A stretch of DNA of 64,000 nucleotides from Acidimicrobiaceae bacterium (GCA_009837445.1 VXTM01000038.1:1920-65919); one strand, 5' to 3'; positions 42,622 to 51,565 are shown, counted from the stretch's first letter. Numbers and translations: made by a program. The notes: generated by a model not told the origin, from the sequence alone.

Positions 42622-42645
42622 CGGAATCGTTCCGAGATACGGAAC
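42622..42645. promoter_or_regulatory. GTTCCG-N5-CGGAAC operator-like site, fhs side
   Basis: Three half-sites in a row: CGGAA-tcg-TTCCG-agata-CGGAA. The core palindrome GTTCCG-AGATA-CGGAAC is at 42629-42645. The same core with a different 5-base centre occurs at 49007-49023 between folD and serA. It likely binds a dimeric regulator controlling both transcription units; the IclR regulator at 37407 is a candidate. Confidence 0.55.
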
Positions 42646-42731
42646 GACAAGCTACCCTCCGGGGTGGTTCCGTGCCAACCATCCGGCTGGCACGGCGACC
42701 GCGCACGACCGCTCCGAAAGGAAGGGCAACG

Positions 42732-44435
42732 ATGCCGTTTCCGACCGACCTGGAGATCGCCTCGCAGGCCAAGCTGAGGCCGCTCAGCGAGATCGCCGCC
42801 GACGCCGGAATCCCGGCCGAGATGCTGGAGCCCTACGGCGCCGGCGCAGCCAAAGTGAGCCTCGACGCCGTCGAGGCCATGGCCTCCGCCGGCCGGCCCA
42901 AGGCCCGTTACGTGGTGGTGTCGGCCATCACTCCGACGCCGCTCGGCGAGGGCAAGACGACCACGACTGTGGGGCTGGGCCAGGCCTTCCAGCACATCGG
43001 CCGCAGCGCCACCATCGCAATCCGCCAGCCTTCGATGGGTCCCACCTTCGGGATCAAGGGCGGCGCGGCCGGCGGCGGCTACAGCCAGGTCGTGCCCATG
43101 GAGCTGTTCAACCTGCATCTCACCGGCGACATGCACGCCGTGACCGCGGCCCACAACCTGTGCTCGGCCATGGTCGACGCCCACCTGTACCACGGCAACG
43201 AGGCCGGCCTCGACATCCACAACATCACCTGGCGCCGGGTACTGGACGTGAACGACCGGGCCCTGCGCAACATCACGCTGGGGTTGGGCGGGCGGCTCGA
43301 TGGCGTGCCCCGCGAGTCGGGCTTCGACATCACCGCGGCGTCCGAGGTGATGGCCGCGCTGGCGCTGTGCACCGGGCTGCACGACCTGCGGGCCCGGCTG
43401 GGGCGCATCGTGGTCGGCTACACGAAGGCGGGCACGCCGGTGACGGCCGAGGAGATCGGGGTGGCCGGGTCGATGGCGGTGATCCTGCGCGAGGCCATCA
43501 AGCCCAACCTCATGCAGACGCTCGAGAACACGCCCGCGCTGGTCCACACCGGGCCGTTCGGCAACATCGCCACCGGCAACTCCTCGATCGTGGCCGACCA
43601 GGTGGGCATCCGCACGTCGGACTTCCTGCTCACCGAGGCCGGTTTCGGCGCCGACATGGGCGCCGAGCGGTTCTTCAACATCAAGTGCCGCTACTCGGGT
43701 ATCGCCCCCGACGCGGCCGTGCTCGTGGCGACCGTGCGGGGCCTCAAGGCCCACTCGGGCAACCATCGGATCGTGGCCGGGCGGCCGCTGCCGGAGGCGA
43801 TCCTGGCTGAGAACCCCGACGAGGTCCACGCCGGGGGCGCCAACCTGCGCAAGCAGCTCGAGAACATGCGCATCCACGGGTGCACGCCGGTGGTGGCCAT
43901 CAACGTGTTCCCCGAGGACCACGCAGCCGACGTCGCCGCCATCGGGGAGATCGCAGCCGAGTACAACGCCCGCTCCGCGGTGACCACTCACTTCGCCGAC
44001 GGCGGGCGGGGCGCGGCCACCCTCGCCGAGGCGGTGGCCGAGGCGGCCGAGGAGCCCAGCGACTTCCAGGTGCTGTATCCCGACGACGCTTCCCTCAAGT
44101 CCAAGATCGAGACGGTGGCCACCCGTGTGTACGGGGCCGACGGGGTGGAGTACTCCGGTACCGCCAACAAGCAGCTGGCTACCTACACCGAGGCCGGCTT
44201 CGGCAACCTGCCGGTGTGCATCGCCAAGACGCACCTGTCGATCTCGTCGGATCCGTCGCTGAAGGGCGCCCCGACCGGCTGGACGCTGCCGGTGCGCGAG
44301 GTGCGGGCGTCGGTGGGTGCCGGGTTCGTGTACCCGATCTGTGGCGACATGCGCACCATGCCGGGGCTGGGCCGGGTGCCGGCCGCGATGGGCATCGACA
44401 TCGACGCCGACGGCAACATCGTTGGCCTCAGCTGA
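42732..44435 (+). CDS. fhs: Formate--tetrahydrofolate ligase
   Basis: 567-residue ATP-dependent enzyme joining formate and THF to 10-formyl-THF; the reverse reaction yields formate and ATP. The P-loop-like TPLGEGKTTTTVGLGQAF lies at about residues 68-85, with RQPSMGPTFGIKGGAAGGG and GFGADMGAERFFNIKCR as family blocks. Length is normal. The ATG at 42732 has GGAAGGG 6 bases upstream. It is 17 bases before the metF-like gene. Here it probably interconverts formyl-THF made from methyl-group oxidation with formate. Confidence 0.95.
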   Translation: MPFPTDLEIASQAKLRPLSEIAADAGIPAEMLEPYGAGAAKVSLDAVEAMASAGRPKARYVVVSAITPTPLGEGKTTTTVGLGQAFQHIGRSATIAIRQPSMGPTFGIKGGAAGGGYSQVVPMELFNLHLTGDMHAVTAAHNLCSAMVDAHLYHGNEAGLDIHNITWRRVLDVNDRALRNITLGLGGRLDGVPRESGFDITAASEVMAALALCTGLHDLRARLGRIVVGYTKAGTPVTAEEIGVAGSMAVILREAIKPNLMQTLENTPALVHTGPFGNIATGNSSIVADQVGIRTSDFLLTEAGFGADMGAERFFNIKCRYSGIAPDAAVLVATVRGLKAHSGNHRIVAGRPLPEAILAENPDEVHAGGANLRKQLENMRIHGCTPVVAINVFPEDHAADVAAIGEIAAEYNARSAVTTHFADGGRGAATLAEAVAEAAEEPSDFQVLYPDDASLKSKIETVATRVYGADGVEYSGTANKQLATYTEAGFGNLPVCIAKTHLSISSDPSLKGAPTGWTLPVREVRASVGAGFVYPICGDMRTMPGLGRVPAAMGIDIDADGNIVGLS

Positions 44436-44451
44436 GGATCTTGCGACATCG

Positions 44452-45330
44452 ATGGGGTCGCGACTCCGGTTTAGGACGCTGGTCTCGGAGTCCCTCGGGG
44501 CTCGGCTGCACCGGCTCGAGCTCATCGCCGGTCTGACCTTCGAGGTCATACCGCTCAAGAGTCTCGAAGGGGCCATCGAGTCGCTGCCCGAGGGTTCCAC
44601 GGTGTCGGTGACGGCATCGCCGGTGAAGGGCCAGGAGGCCACCTGCGAGATCACCGAGCGGTTGATGGCGCTGGGCCATATGGCCATCCCCCACGTCTCG
44701 GCCCGGCTGGTGCCCGACCGTGCCCGGGTCGTCGAGCTGGCGGGCTGGTTGCGCTCCGCCGGGGTGTCGACCATGTTCCTGGTCGGCGGCGACGTTGAGT
44801 CGCCCGGCGCCTACTCCGACGCGGCCTCGTTCCTGCGTGACCTGCTCGAATGCGATCACGGGCTGACCACCATCGGCGTGACCGCCTACCCGCACGGCCA
44901 CCCGCTTATCGACGACAGCGTGTTGCACGAGGCCCTGCACACCAAGCAGGCGCTGCTGGCGGAGGCGGGCCTGCAGGGCTACTGCAGCACCCAGATGTGC
45001 TTCGACCCGGGCCGCATCGAGGACTGGCTGCGGGCGGAGCGCGCCTCGGGGCTGACGCTGCCCGTGCATCTGGGAATCTCAGGCGTGGTCGAGCGGACCA
45101 AGCTGCTTACGATGGGGGCACGTCTGGGCGTCGGGCCGTCCCTGCGCTACCTGCGCAAGAACCGGGCCGCCATCATGAAGCTGATGACGTCCCCCAACTA
45201 CAGCCCCGACCACCTGCTGACCGCCCTGAGCCCGAGCCTCGAAGAGCTGGACGTGACCGGCCTACACGTCTTCACCTTCAACCAGGTGGGGGCCACCGCC
45301 TCCTGGCAAGCCTCCCACCGCCGCCACTAA
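44452..45330 (+). CDS. Methylenetetrahydrofolate reductase-family protein
   Basis: 292-residue FAD TIM-barrel of the MetF family, which interconverts methylene-THF and methyl-THF. Matches: MFLVGGDVESPGAYSDA (GGD motif), GVTAYPHGHPLI, STQMCFDP and PVHLGISGVVERTKLLTMGARLGVG-type region near residue 205. It is shorter than classical MetF at the N-terminus and weakly alike there, so a sub-family with a different cofactor is possible. Start ATG at 44452; a TTG 9 bases upstream also exists. Co-directional with fhs. Its end is followed by the family B hairpin. Confidence 0.78.
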   Translation: MGSRLRFRTLVSESLGARLHRLELIAGLTFEVIPLKSLEGAIESLPEGSTVSVTASPVKGQEATCEITERLMALGHMAIPHVSARLVPDRARVVELAGWLRSAGVSTMFLVGGDVESPGAYSDAASFLRDLLECDHGLTTIGVTAYPHGHPLIDDSVLHEALHTKQALLAEAGLQGYCSTQMCFDPGRIEDWLRAERASGLTLPVHLGISGVVERTKLLTMGARLGVGPSLRYLRKNRAAIMKLMTSPNYSPDHLLTALSPSLEELDVTGLHVFTFNQVGATASWQASHRRH

Positions 45331-45353
45331 CCCCGTCTCGCCCACCGTGCGCC

Positions 45354-45402
45354 ATTCTTGATGTAGTTGTGCCGATCTGGTGAGGTCAACTACATCAAGA
45401 AT
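45354..45402. repeat. Hairpin repeat family B, copy 2
   Basis: ATTCTTGATGTAGTTG (45354-45369) and its exact complement (45387-45402), 16-base stem with a 17-base loop. Core identical to copy 1 at 13674-13720. Between convergent genes (metF-like ending 45330, endonuclease-like ending 45395). The leftward gene's TGA stop lies in the arm, as in copy 1. Confidence 0.88.
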
Positions 45403-45970
45403 GCAGCGGCGAGCAGCACGCCGCGGCGACGGCGTCACATAGCGCCTTCGGAAAACGGATGTAGTCGTCCCATGTGAAGGACAGCACCTTCCAGCCGGCG
45501 ACCGTGAGACGGTTCCGTCGCCGCGGATCGGAGACGAAGGACTCGCGGTTCAAGTGAAAGCGGACGCTGTCGAGTTCGACGGCCACCCGATGGGCTGGGT
45601 ATGCGAGGTCGACCTGGGCAAGAAACGCTCCGGCCTCATTGCAGATCCGGTACTCGAGGCGGGGACGGGACAGTCCTGAGCCGATCAGCAAGTCCTCGAC
45701 CATCCGGCTCCACTCCCTGAGCGGAACGGGGTCGTCACCCAGACGGTCGTCGAGCACCGCGCTCAGGGCAGCGCACCCTCGGCGACCTGGCCGGGCGTGA
45801 GTCGCGAGCACCCCGTACAGGTCAGACGGCCGAAGGAGTTGGTCGCGCAGCACTGCGTCGATTACGCGCTCCAGTTGCGTGTGCGTGACCACGGAGGCCA
45901 GGTCCACAACGGTCCGGGCTCGGCCGGTGCAGGGCACACCCTGTCGCTCCGTCGGCTTGGCCAGGCGCAT
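45395..45970 (-). pseudogene. DUF559/AbiEi-like endonuclease-domain protein, probably 5'-truncated
   Basis: Open frame of about 191 residues from MRLAKPTERQGVP. The first part (RQGVPCTGRARTVVDLA) matches the middle of AbiEi/DUF559-type proteins, and the C-terminal part (LEYRICNEAGAFLAQVDLAYPAHRVAVELDS ... LTVAGWKVLSFTWDDYIRFP) is a Vsr/DUF559 nuclease-like domain with the usual D...E acid residues. Normal relatives have about 100 more N-terminal residues with a winged helix, and upstream the frame runs into the 3' end of rmuC. It therefore looks like a remnant, although a shortened functional protein is possible. Stop is in the family B hairpin. Confidence 0.6.
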
Positions 45971-46022
45971 CAGGCTCGACTGATGAAGCCTCTGAAATAT
46001 GCTGAAAGGACTTGGAATTATA

Positions 46023-47144
46023 TCAGCCAGCGAGACGGATGGGTTCGGTCTCCAGTTCCTCACGATTGTCGGAGTTCAAGGCGTTCGACTCGCGAAGGTG
46101 CTCGATCTTGCCAAGCTGCTTGTCCATCATCCTGCGACGGGTTCCCCCCGGCATGAGCTCGTCAACTCCCCTTCTGAGCAAGTCAGCGCGATTCGACACA
46201 GTCGTTATCGCCTCCGTGAACTTGTCCCACTGGGTCTCGAACGCGCCGAGCACACCCAGGATCTCCTGGGCTGAGCGCTCGAGAGCGAACGTGTCCATGG
46301 CCTTGCGCACGATGACCAGCACAGCTAGCAGCGTGGAGGGCGAGCAGATCAGAACGCCCTTCTCCAGCGCCCTGTCGGTCTCATCCCTGCAATTCTCGTG
46401 AATTGATGCATATAAGCCGTCGTTTGGGATGAACATCAGGACGCAACCGACGGTCTCCTGGGAATCGAGATAGCCGTCACGCCCGACAAGGCCATTGACA
46501 TGGCTTCGTACGGCCAGTCTCAGCCTCTTCCTGGCCTCGTGCCTCTCGCTCTCAGAGACTGCCTCCACGTACTCGGAATGGGCAGCTAGCGGGAACTTCA
46601 CGTCCATGTGAAGCCTCTCGTCCTTGGGCAACAAGAACGTGTAGTCAGGGATCCTGCCCGTGGGAAGCTTGGTTTGTTTCAGGTAGTTGACGTTCTCCTT
46701 CATTCCCGCGACACGGAGAACGTCCTCAGCCATCCGCTCACCCCACTTGCCGCGGGCCGTGGGGTTAGAGAGCACGTCCTTGAGTTGGCCCGTGGTCTTG
46801 GTCAGTTCGGAAGTCCCTCTGGCAGCCTCGCTGAGTTGCTCCGCGATGGTGCCGTGCTGCTTCGCCGCGTCAGTCTGCATCGACGTCAGAGCCTCACGCA
46901 TCGTCTTGACCTCTGCTTTGAACCCCTGAACCTGCTCATCGATGGCCCTGTGCCGCTGCTCCAGTTCTGTCTTGCCTGTGGAGAGGCGCGAATCAAATGC
47001 CTCTCGCGCCTCGCCCACCACGCTGGCGATGGCTGCCTCCACGGCGTCCTGTACCGAGTCGTCCCGGCGCCGGACGGCCGCGACCACGGCAAACCCAACC
47101 ATGATGACGGCGACGACAATGATGATTACGGCGGTGAGATCCAT
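46023..47144 (-). CDS. rmuC: DNA recombination protein RmuC homolog
   Basis: 373-residue RmuC-type protein: N-terminal transmembrane anchor (AVIIIVVAVIMVGFAVVAAV, about residues 5-24), a coiled coil of about 100 residues, then a PD-(D/E)XK-like nuclease domain with GKWGERMAEDVLR, PDYTFLLP and LHMDVKFPL. RmuC limits sequence inversion and recombination in E. coli; mechanism not settled. ATG at 47144 chosen so that the membrane helix is at the N-terminus. Codon use and composition are a little more AT-rich than neighbours toward its 3' end. Confidence 0.85.
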   Translation of the reverse strand: MDLTAVIIIVVAVIMVGFAVVAAVRRRDDSVQDAVEAAIASVVGEAREAFDSRLSTGKTELEQRHRAIDEQVQGFKAEVKTMREALTSMQTDAAKQHGTIAEQLSEAARGTSELTKTTGQLKDVLSNPTARGKWGERMAEDVLRVAGMKENVNYLKQTKLPTGRIPDYTFLLPKDERLHMDVKFPLAAHSEYVEAVSESERHEARKRLRLAVRSHVNGLVGRDGYLDSQETVGCVLMFIPNDGLYASIHENCRDETDRALEKGVLICSPSTLLAVLVIVRKAMDTFALERSAQEILGVLGAFETQWDKFTEAITTVSNRADLLRRGVDELMPGGTRRRMMDKQLGKIEHLRESNALNSDNREELETEPIRLAG

Positions 47145-47228
47145 GACGTCCACTGTAGGAAGGGGGTGCGACACGAGGGTGGAGGCTCGCTGATCGTGCT
47201 TGACTGCCCGGCGGGGGGTGGTGGCACA

Positions 47229-47993
47229 ATGGAGGGCGTGACTAGGGCGGATAGCGGGTGGCCGGCGGTGGAGCCGGTGCTGGAGGATCCTGTCGCTGAG
47301 CGGGCCCGGCTTCTAGACGATCTGGCCACCGCCTACCGGCTCTTCGGGACGCTGCGCTGGGCCGAACTGGGTGACGGTCACATCACCTGCCGCGACCCCG
47401 AGAAGCAGGACCACATGTGGCTGCTCCGCCATCGCGTCCCCTTCGAGCGGGCCCGGCCCACCGACCTCGTGCTCGTCGCTCCCAACGGCAGTGCCGCCGA
47501 CCCGGACGGGCGCCCCGCCCGCATCAACAACTCCGCCTACCACATCCACCACCCCATCCACGAGGCCCGGCCCGACGTGATGGCCGCGGCCCACGTGCAC
47601 ACCCATTGGGGCACCCCGTTCGCAGCGGAACGCCGCATGATCGAGCCAATAAGCCAGGAATCGGCGCTGTTCTACCGGGATCACTCCCTGTTCGACGACG
47701 AGGAGATACAGATCCTGTCCTGCGACGGAGGCAAGCGCATCGCAGCCGCTCTCGGCGAGCACCGGGCCGTGATCCTGGCCAACCACGGACTCCTCACCGT
47801 CGGCTCCAGCCCCGCCGACGCCGTCGGCTGGTTCGTGCTGATGGAGCGGGTCGCCGAAGTCCAGATGAAGGCTCGCCACGGGATCCCGGTATCGCCCGAG
47901 GCCGCCCGGCACGCCCAGGCCGACATCGTCGTCGAGGGCTACGGCTGGGACCTATTCAACTGGGCCATCCGCCGTCACCTGAACGTCGTCTAG
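47229..47993 (+). CDS. Class II aldolase/adducin-family protein
   Basis: 254-residue class II aldolase fold. Zn-binding histidines are visible in AHVHTHWG and a distal one in ILANHGLLTVG; the N-terminal GDGHITCRDPE block is typical of the FucA/adducin group. Members cleave sugar phosphates or hydroxyacids, or act as decarboxylases; the catalytic substrate here is unknown. ATG at 47229; GTG at 47238 is too close to GGAGGG. Convergent with folD, 28 bases between ends. Confidence 0.82.
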   Translation: MEGVTRADSGWPAVEPVLEDPVAERARLLDDLATAYRLFGTLRWAELGDGHITCRDPEKQDHMWLLRHRVPFERARPTDLVLVAPNGSAADPDGRPARINNSAYHIHHPIHEARPDVMAAAHVHTHWGTPFAAERRMIEPISQESALFYRDHSLFDDEEIQILSCDGGKRIAAALGEHRAVILANHGLLTVGSSPADAVGWFVLMERVAEVQMKARHGIPVSPEAARHAQADIVVEGYGWDLFNWAIRRHLNVV

Positions 47994-48021
47994 CCCGGGA
48001 AGGCCTCGGCGCCCCGGGGGG

Positions 48022-48921
48022 CTAGGCCGGGAAGGCTCCAAGCATCCGGGCCCCTGCCAGGGTGTTCTGCAGCAGGCAGGCGATAGTCATGGGACCGGTA
48101 CCGCCGGGCATCGGAGTGACCGCGCCGGCCACCTCCTGCACCGCATCGAAGTCCACGTCACCGACGATGCCGTCGGCCGTGCGGGAGATCCCCACGTCGA
48201 TCACCGCCGCACCCGGCTTCACGAAGTCCGCGGTGACGAGCCGGGCCATGCCGGCCGCGGCCACCAAGACGTCGGCCTGCTGGCAGACCGCCTGAAGCTC
48301 GGGCGTGCGGCTGTGGGCCAGGGTGGGCGTGGCGTCCACGCCCTTGCGGCCCAGCAGCAGGATCTGGGGCAGCCCCACCAGAGTCGAGCGGCCGATCACC
48401 ACGGCGCGCGTGCCCGAAGTCGGCACCCCGTAGCGATCCAGCAGGCGCATGACCCCCAGCGGCGTGCACGGCACATGCCCGGGCTGGCCACGAACAAGGC
48501 GGCCCATCGACCGGGGCGTCAGCCCGTCCACATCCTTCTCCGGCGGGATCAGTTCCAGCACAGCGTCGGCGTCCAGCCCCTCGGGCAGCGGGAGCTGCAC
48601 CAGGATCCCGTGGACGCCGGGATCGGAAGCCAAGCCCCGGACCGCCTCCTCCACCTCGCCCTGGGCGGTGTCGGCACCCAGCTCGACATGGCGCGACACC
48701 ATGGCCGCCTCCGCCGCCTTGCGCTGCTTGTTCCGCACGTATATGCGACTCGGCTTGTCGTCGCCCACCAGCACCGTGGCCAGGCAGACCTCAGGGCTAC
48801 CTGCCGCAGTGATCTCCGCGTTGAGCTCGGCGACGATCTCGTCCCGCAGCCGGTTGCCGTCCATGAGAACCGCCCCACCCCCGGTCCTCTCAAAGTCGTC
48901 CAGTTGGGAATGCTCGGTCAT
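48022..48921 (-). CDS. folD: Methylene-THF dehydrogenase/methenyl-THF cyclohydrolase
   Basis: 299-residue bifunctional enzyme converting 5,10-methylene-THF to 10-formyl-THF with NAD(P). Marks: YVRNKQRKAAEA (catalytic Lys), GILVQLPLPEGLD, DKDVDGL-type PPEKDVDGLTP, GRSTLVGLP and the final TPMPGGTGPMTIACLLQNT. ATG at 48921 has GGAGG 6 bases upstream. It is divergent from serA across a 167-base region that carries the GTTCCG/CGGAAC palindrome. In this window it links methylene-THF from the FAD enzyme to Fhs. Confidence 0.94.
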   Translation of the reverse strand: MTEHSQLDDFERTGGGAVLMDGNRLRDEIVAELNAEITAAGSPEVCLATVLVGDDKPSRIYVRNKQRKAAEAAMVSRHVELGADTAQGEVEEAVRGLASDPGVHGILVQLPLPEGLDADAVLELIPPEKDVDGLTPRSMGRLVRGQPGHVPCTPLGVMRLLDRYGVPTSGTRAVVIGRSTLVGLPQILLLGRKGVDATPTLAHSRTPELQAVCQQADVLVAAAGMARLVTADFVKPGAAVIDVGISRTADGIVGDVDFDAVQEVAGAVTPMPGGTGPMTIACLLQNTLAGARMLGAFPA

Positions 48922-49006
48922 CGTCCTCCTGTCGGGGGGTGAAAGATCGTCAATTCTTGTCGTCAGGCGGTCTCGACAGGGTAGACACACCGGGCCTACG
49001 ATGGTC

Positions 49007-49029
49007 GTTCCGGCATACGGAACTGTTCC
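49007..49029. promoter_or_regulatory. GTTCCG-N5-CGGAAC operator-like site, folD/serA
   Basis: GTTCCG-GCATA-CGGAAC at 49007-49023, immediately followed by t-GTTCC, giving three half-sites as in the 42622-42645 site. It lies in the divergent folD/serA promoter region, 66 bases before serA and 86 before folD starts. The shared, spaced palindrome suggests one regulator for serine and one-carbon genes. Confidence 0.55.
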
Positions 49030-49088
49030 AAAACAGCGCGTCTCAAGCTCGAATCGCGCCGTTTGAGAGACTCCGAGGTAGGAGCAGC

Positions 49089-50291
49089 ATGAGGATCCTG
49101 TTCGCCGACGGCCTGTCCGACGCCGCCGTTGAACGGCTGCGCGCCGGCGGCGACGCCTGCACGCTGCAACCCTCCCTCACCGCCGAGGAGCTGCCCGCCC
49201 ACGTCGCCGGCTTCGACGTGCTCGTGGTGCGCAGCACCCGGGTGACAGCCGAGGCCATCGAGGCGGGCACCGGCCTCGGACTGGTGGTGCGCGCCGGCGC
49301 AGGCACCAACACCATCGACTGCGAGCGGGCCTCGGAACTCGGCGTGTTCGTGTGCAACGTCCCGGGGCGCAACGCCATCGCGGTCGCCGAGCTGACCCTG
49401 GGACTGATGTTCGCCATCGACCGCCACATCGCCGACGCGGCAGCCGACGTGCGGGCCGGGCAGTGGAACAAGAAGGCCTACAGCAAGGCCCGGGGCCTGC
49501 ACGGCGCCACCTTGGGCATAATCGGCATGGGCGCCATCGGGCTGGAGGTAGCCAGCAGGGCGGCCGCCTGCGGGCTGACCGTCGTCACCGAGGACAAGCC
49601 AAGACCCCAAGACGTTCGCCGGCGCATGAGCGACATCGGGGTGCGAAACCTCCCCGATCGGGCCTCGGTGCTCGCCACCAGCGACATCGTGTCGCTGCAC
49701 CTGCCCGGCGGATTCGAAACCACCGGGATCGTCGACGCCGAGTTCCTCGCTGCGATGAAGCCGGACTCGGTTCTGATCAACACATCCAGAGGGGAGGTCG
49801 TCGACGAGGAGGCGCTGCTGGCCGCACTCAACTCGACCGACATGAGGGCCGGTGTGGACGTGTTCGCGGACGAGCCCGCCGGCGGGGCCGGCATCGTCGA
49901 CTCCGCGCTGGCCCAGCACCCCAAGGTGGTCGCCACCCACCACATCGGAGCCTCTACGCGCCAGGCCCAGGAGGCGGTGGCCGAGGGCACGGCCGAAGTG
50001 ATCGAGGCGTACCGCACCGGCTCGGTCATCAACTGCGTGAACCTCGAGCAGACCCCCAAGCGCACGGCCACTCTCAGTATCCGGCACTACGACCGGGTGG
50101 GAGTGCTGGCCGCCGTGCTGGAAGAACTCCGCCGCGGACACCTCAACGTCGCCACCATGCAGAACCGGATCTTTGCCGGCTCGGTGGCCGCGGCCGCCAC
50201 CATCGACGTGGCCGGCGCCGTCGAAGACAGCCTCCTAGACGCGGTCCGGGCCCTCCCCGACGTGATCCAGGTATCGGTGTTCGAGGCATGA
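49089..50291 (+). CDS. serA: D-3-phosphoglycerate dehydrogenase (ACT domain type)
   Basis: 400-residue D-2-hydroxyacid dehydrogenase: NAD fold with GIIGMGAIGLEVASRAAACG, catalytic Arg in VVRAGAGTNTID, Glu/His in DVFADEP and HIGASTRQAQEA, and an ACT-like C-terminal domain (YDRVGVLAAVLEELRRGHLNVATM). SerA oxidises 3-phosphoglycerate in serine synthesis; hydroxypyruvate or glyoxylate reductase would be alternatives. ATG at 49089 has GTAGGAG 6 bases upstream. It overlaps the DUF1015 gene (ATGA), a common neighbour of serA. A GTTCCG-type palindrome lies upstream. Confidence 0.9.
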   Translation: MRILFADGLSDAAVERLRAGGDACTLQPSLTAEELPAHVAGFDVLVVRSTRVTAEAIEAGTGLGLVVRAGAGTNTIDCERASELGVFVCNVPGRNAIAVAELTLGLMFAIDRHIADAAADVRAGQWNKKAYSKARGLHGATLGIIGMGAIGLEVASRAAACGLTVVTEDKPRPQDVRRRMSDIGVRNLPDRASVLATSDIVSLHLPGGFETTGIVDAEFLAAMKPDSVLINTSRGEVVDEEALLAALNSTDMRAGVDVFADEPAGGAGIVDSALAQHPKVVATHHIGASTRQAQEAVAEGTAEVIEAYRTGSVINCVNLEQTPKRTATLSIRHYDRVGVLAAVLEELRRGHLNVATMQNRIFAGSVAAAATIDVAGAVEDSLLDAVRALPDVIQVSVFEA

Positions 50292-51565
50292 GCAGGGCGG
50301 AGCCGATGCTGGCGCCCTTCGCGGGATGGCTGGTCAAGCCGGAGTGGGCCGACCGGGTGATCAGCCGCGCCTACGACAACCTCACGCCGCGCCAGCGCCG
50401 CTCCATCGTCAGGGAGAACCCGTACAGCTACGTGAACGTCACCCGCAGCAGCGAAGACCTGCTCGACGATGAGGACCTGTCCCTCGACAGGCTCGTCATG
50501 CAGGGCGCGACCGCTCTGACCCGCCTGCTCGACGCGGAGGTCTTCGCGCCGACCGGGCGACGCGCCCTGTACCTGTACCGCCTGACCCACGCCCGGGGCT
50601 CCCAGACCGGCCTCATCTGCACGGTGGCGGTGAGCGGCTTCGACGAGGGCCGCATCCGCATACACGAGGGCGTGAGGCAAGATCGCACCGATCTGCTGAC
50701 CGATCATCTGATGGGGGTGGGCGCCACGTCGCACCCGGTGGCGCTTGCGGTGAGGGCGTGGGCGGACTCCGAGTACGCGGCGCTGCTGGACGAGGCCGCC
50801 CACGCCGCGCTACCCGACCTGGAGTTCGGCTCGGAGCTGGTCCGTCACCAGATCTGGACGGTTCCGGCCAACCTGACCGACAAGCTCCTGGAGTCGCTGG
50901 CCGACAAGGTCCTGTATGTGACCGACGGTCATCATCGGTCGGCTGCGGCCCAGCGGGCCATGACCCGGGATCCGGACAACCCTGTGCTCGCCCGCACGCT
51001 GGCCGCGGTGTTCCCGCACAGCCAACTTCACGTCGAGGCGTACCACCGGGTGGTCGCCGATCAGAACCACGAGAGCCACGACGACTACCTGTGGGCCCTT
51101 CGCTCCAGGGTCAGCTACATGGGGGGAGAGCTGGAGCGGGTGCCCAGCGCCGAGGACGCCCGGCCCAGGCACCGGGGCGAGGTCGGCGTGTACGCGTCGG
51201 GAACCTGGCACCGGCTGACGCTGCCACCGCCGGATTCCGAGGCGGGGGCCCTCGACGCGCTCGATGTCGACCGGCTGCGCCGGCTGGTGCTGGACCCGGT
51301 GCTGGGCGCCGAGGAACTGGCCGCCACCGGCACCGTGGACTACGTCCCCGATACCGCGGGCCTCGACGAGCTGATAAGGCGCTGCGAAGCCGCCGACCGG
51401 ATCGGCTTCGTGATGTACCCGCTGTCGGTGGACGAGTTGCTGGCCGTGGCCGACGAGAACAGCAAGATGCCTCCCAAGTCCAGCTTCTTCTACCCGAAGC
51501 CCCGGGCGGGCGCGTTCCTGCGGGTGCTGGGCCGGGGCGCCACCGCCCACCTGGACCCGTCGTAA
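50288..51565 (+). CDS. DUF1015 family protein
   Basis: 425-residue DUF1015 (HipA-unrelated) protein: starts LAPFAGWLVKP, with ENPYSYVNVTR, TDGHHRSAAAQR (typical HHR cluster) and a C-terminal NSKMPPKSSFFYPKP block. Function is not established; the family often sits beside serA or serC and has been proposed to act in serine or phosphoserine metabolism. The GTGA/ATGA overlap with serA fits. It ends in a 60-base gap before the convergent sulfatase. Confidence 0.88.
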   Translation: MSRAEPMLAPFAGWLVKPEWADRVISRAYDNLTPRQRRSIVRENPYSYVNVTRSSEDLLDDEDLSLDRLVMQGATALTRLLDAEVFAPTGRRALYLYRLTHARGSQTGLICTVAVSGFDEGRIRIHEGVRQDRTDLLTDHLMGVGATSHPVALAVRAWADSEYAALLDEAAHAALPDLEFGSELVRHQIWTVPANLTDKLLESLADKVLYVTDGHHRSAAAQRAMTRDPDNPVLARTLAAVFPHSQLHVEAYHRVVADQNHESHDDYLWALRSRVSYMGGELERVPSAEDARPRHRGEVGVYASGTWHRLTLPPPDSEAGALDALDVDRLRRLVLDPVLGAEELAATGTVDYVPDTAGLDELIRRCEAADRIGFVMYPLSVDELLAVADENSKMPPKSSFFYPKPRAGAFLRVLGRGATAHLDPS

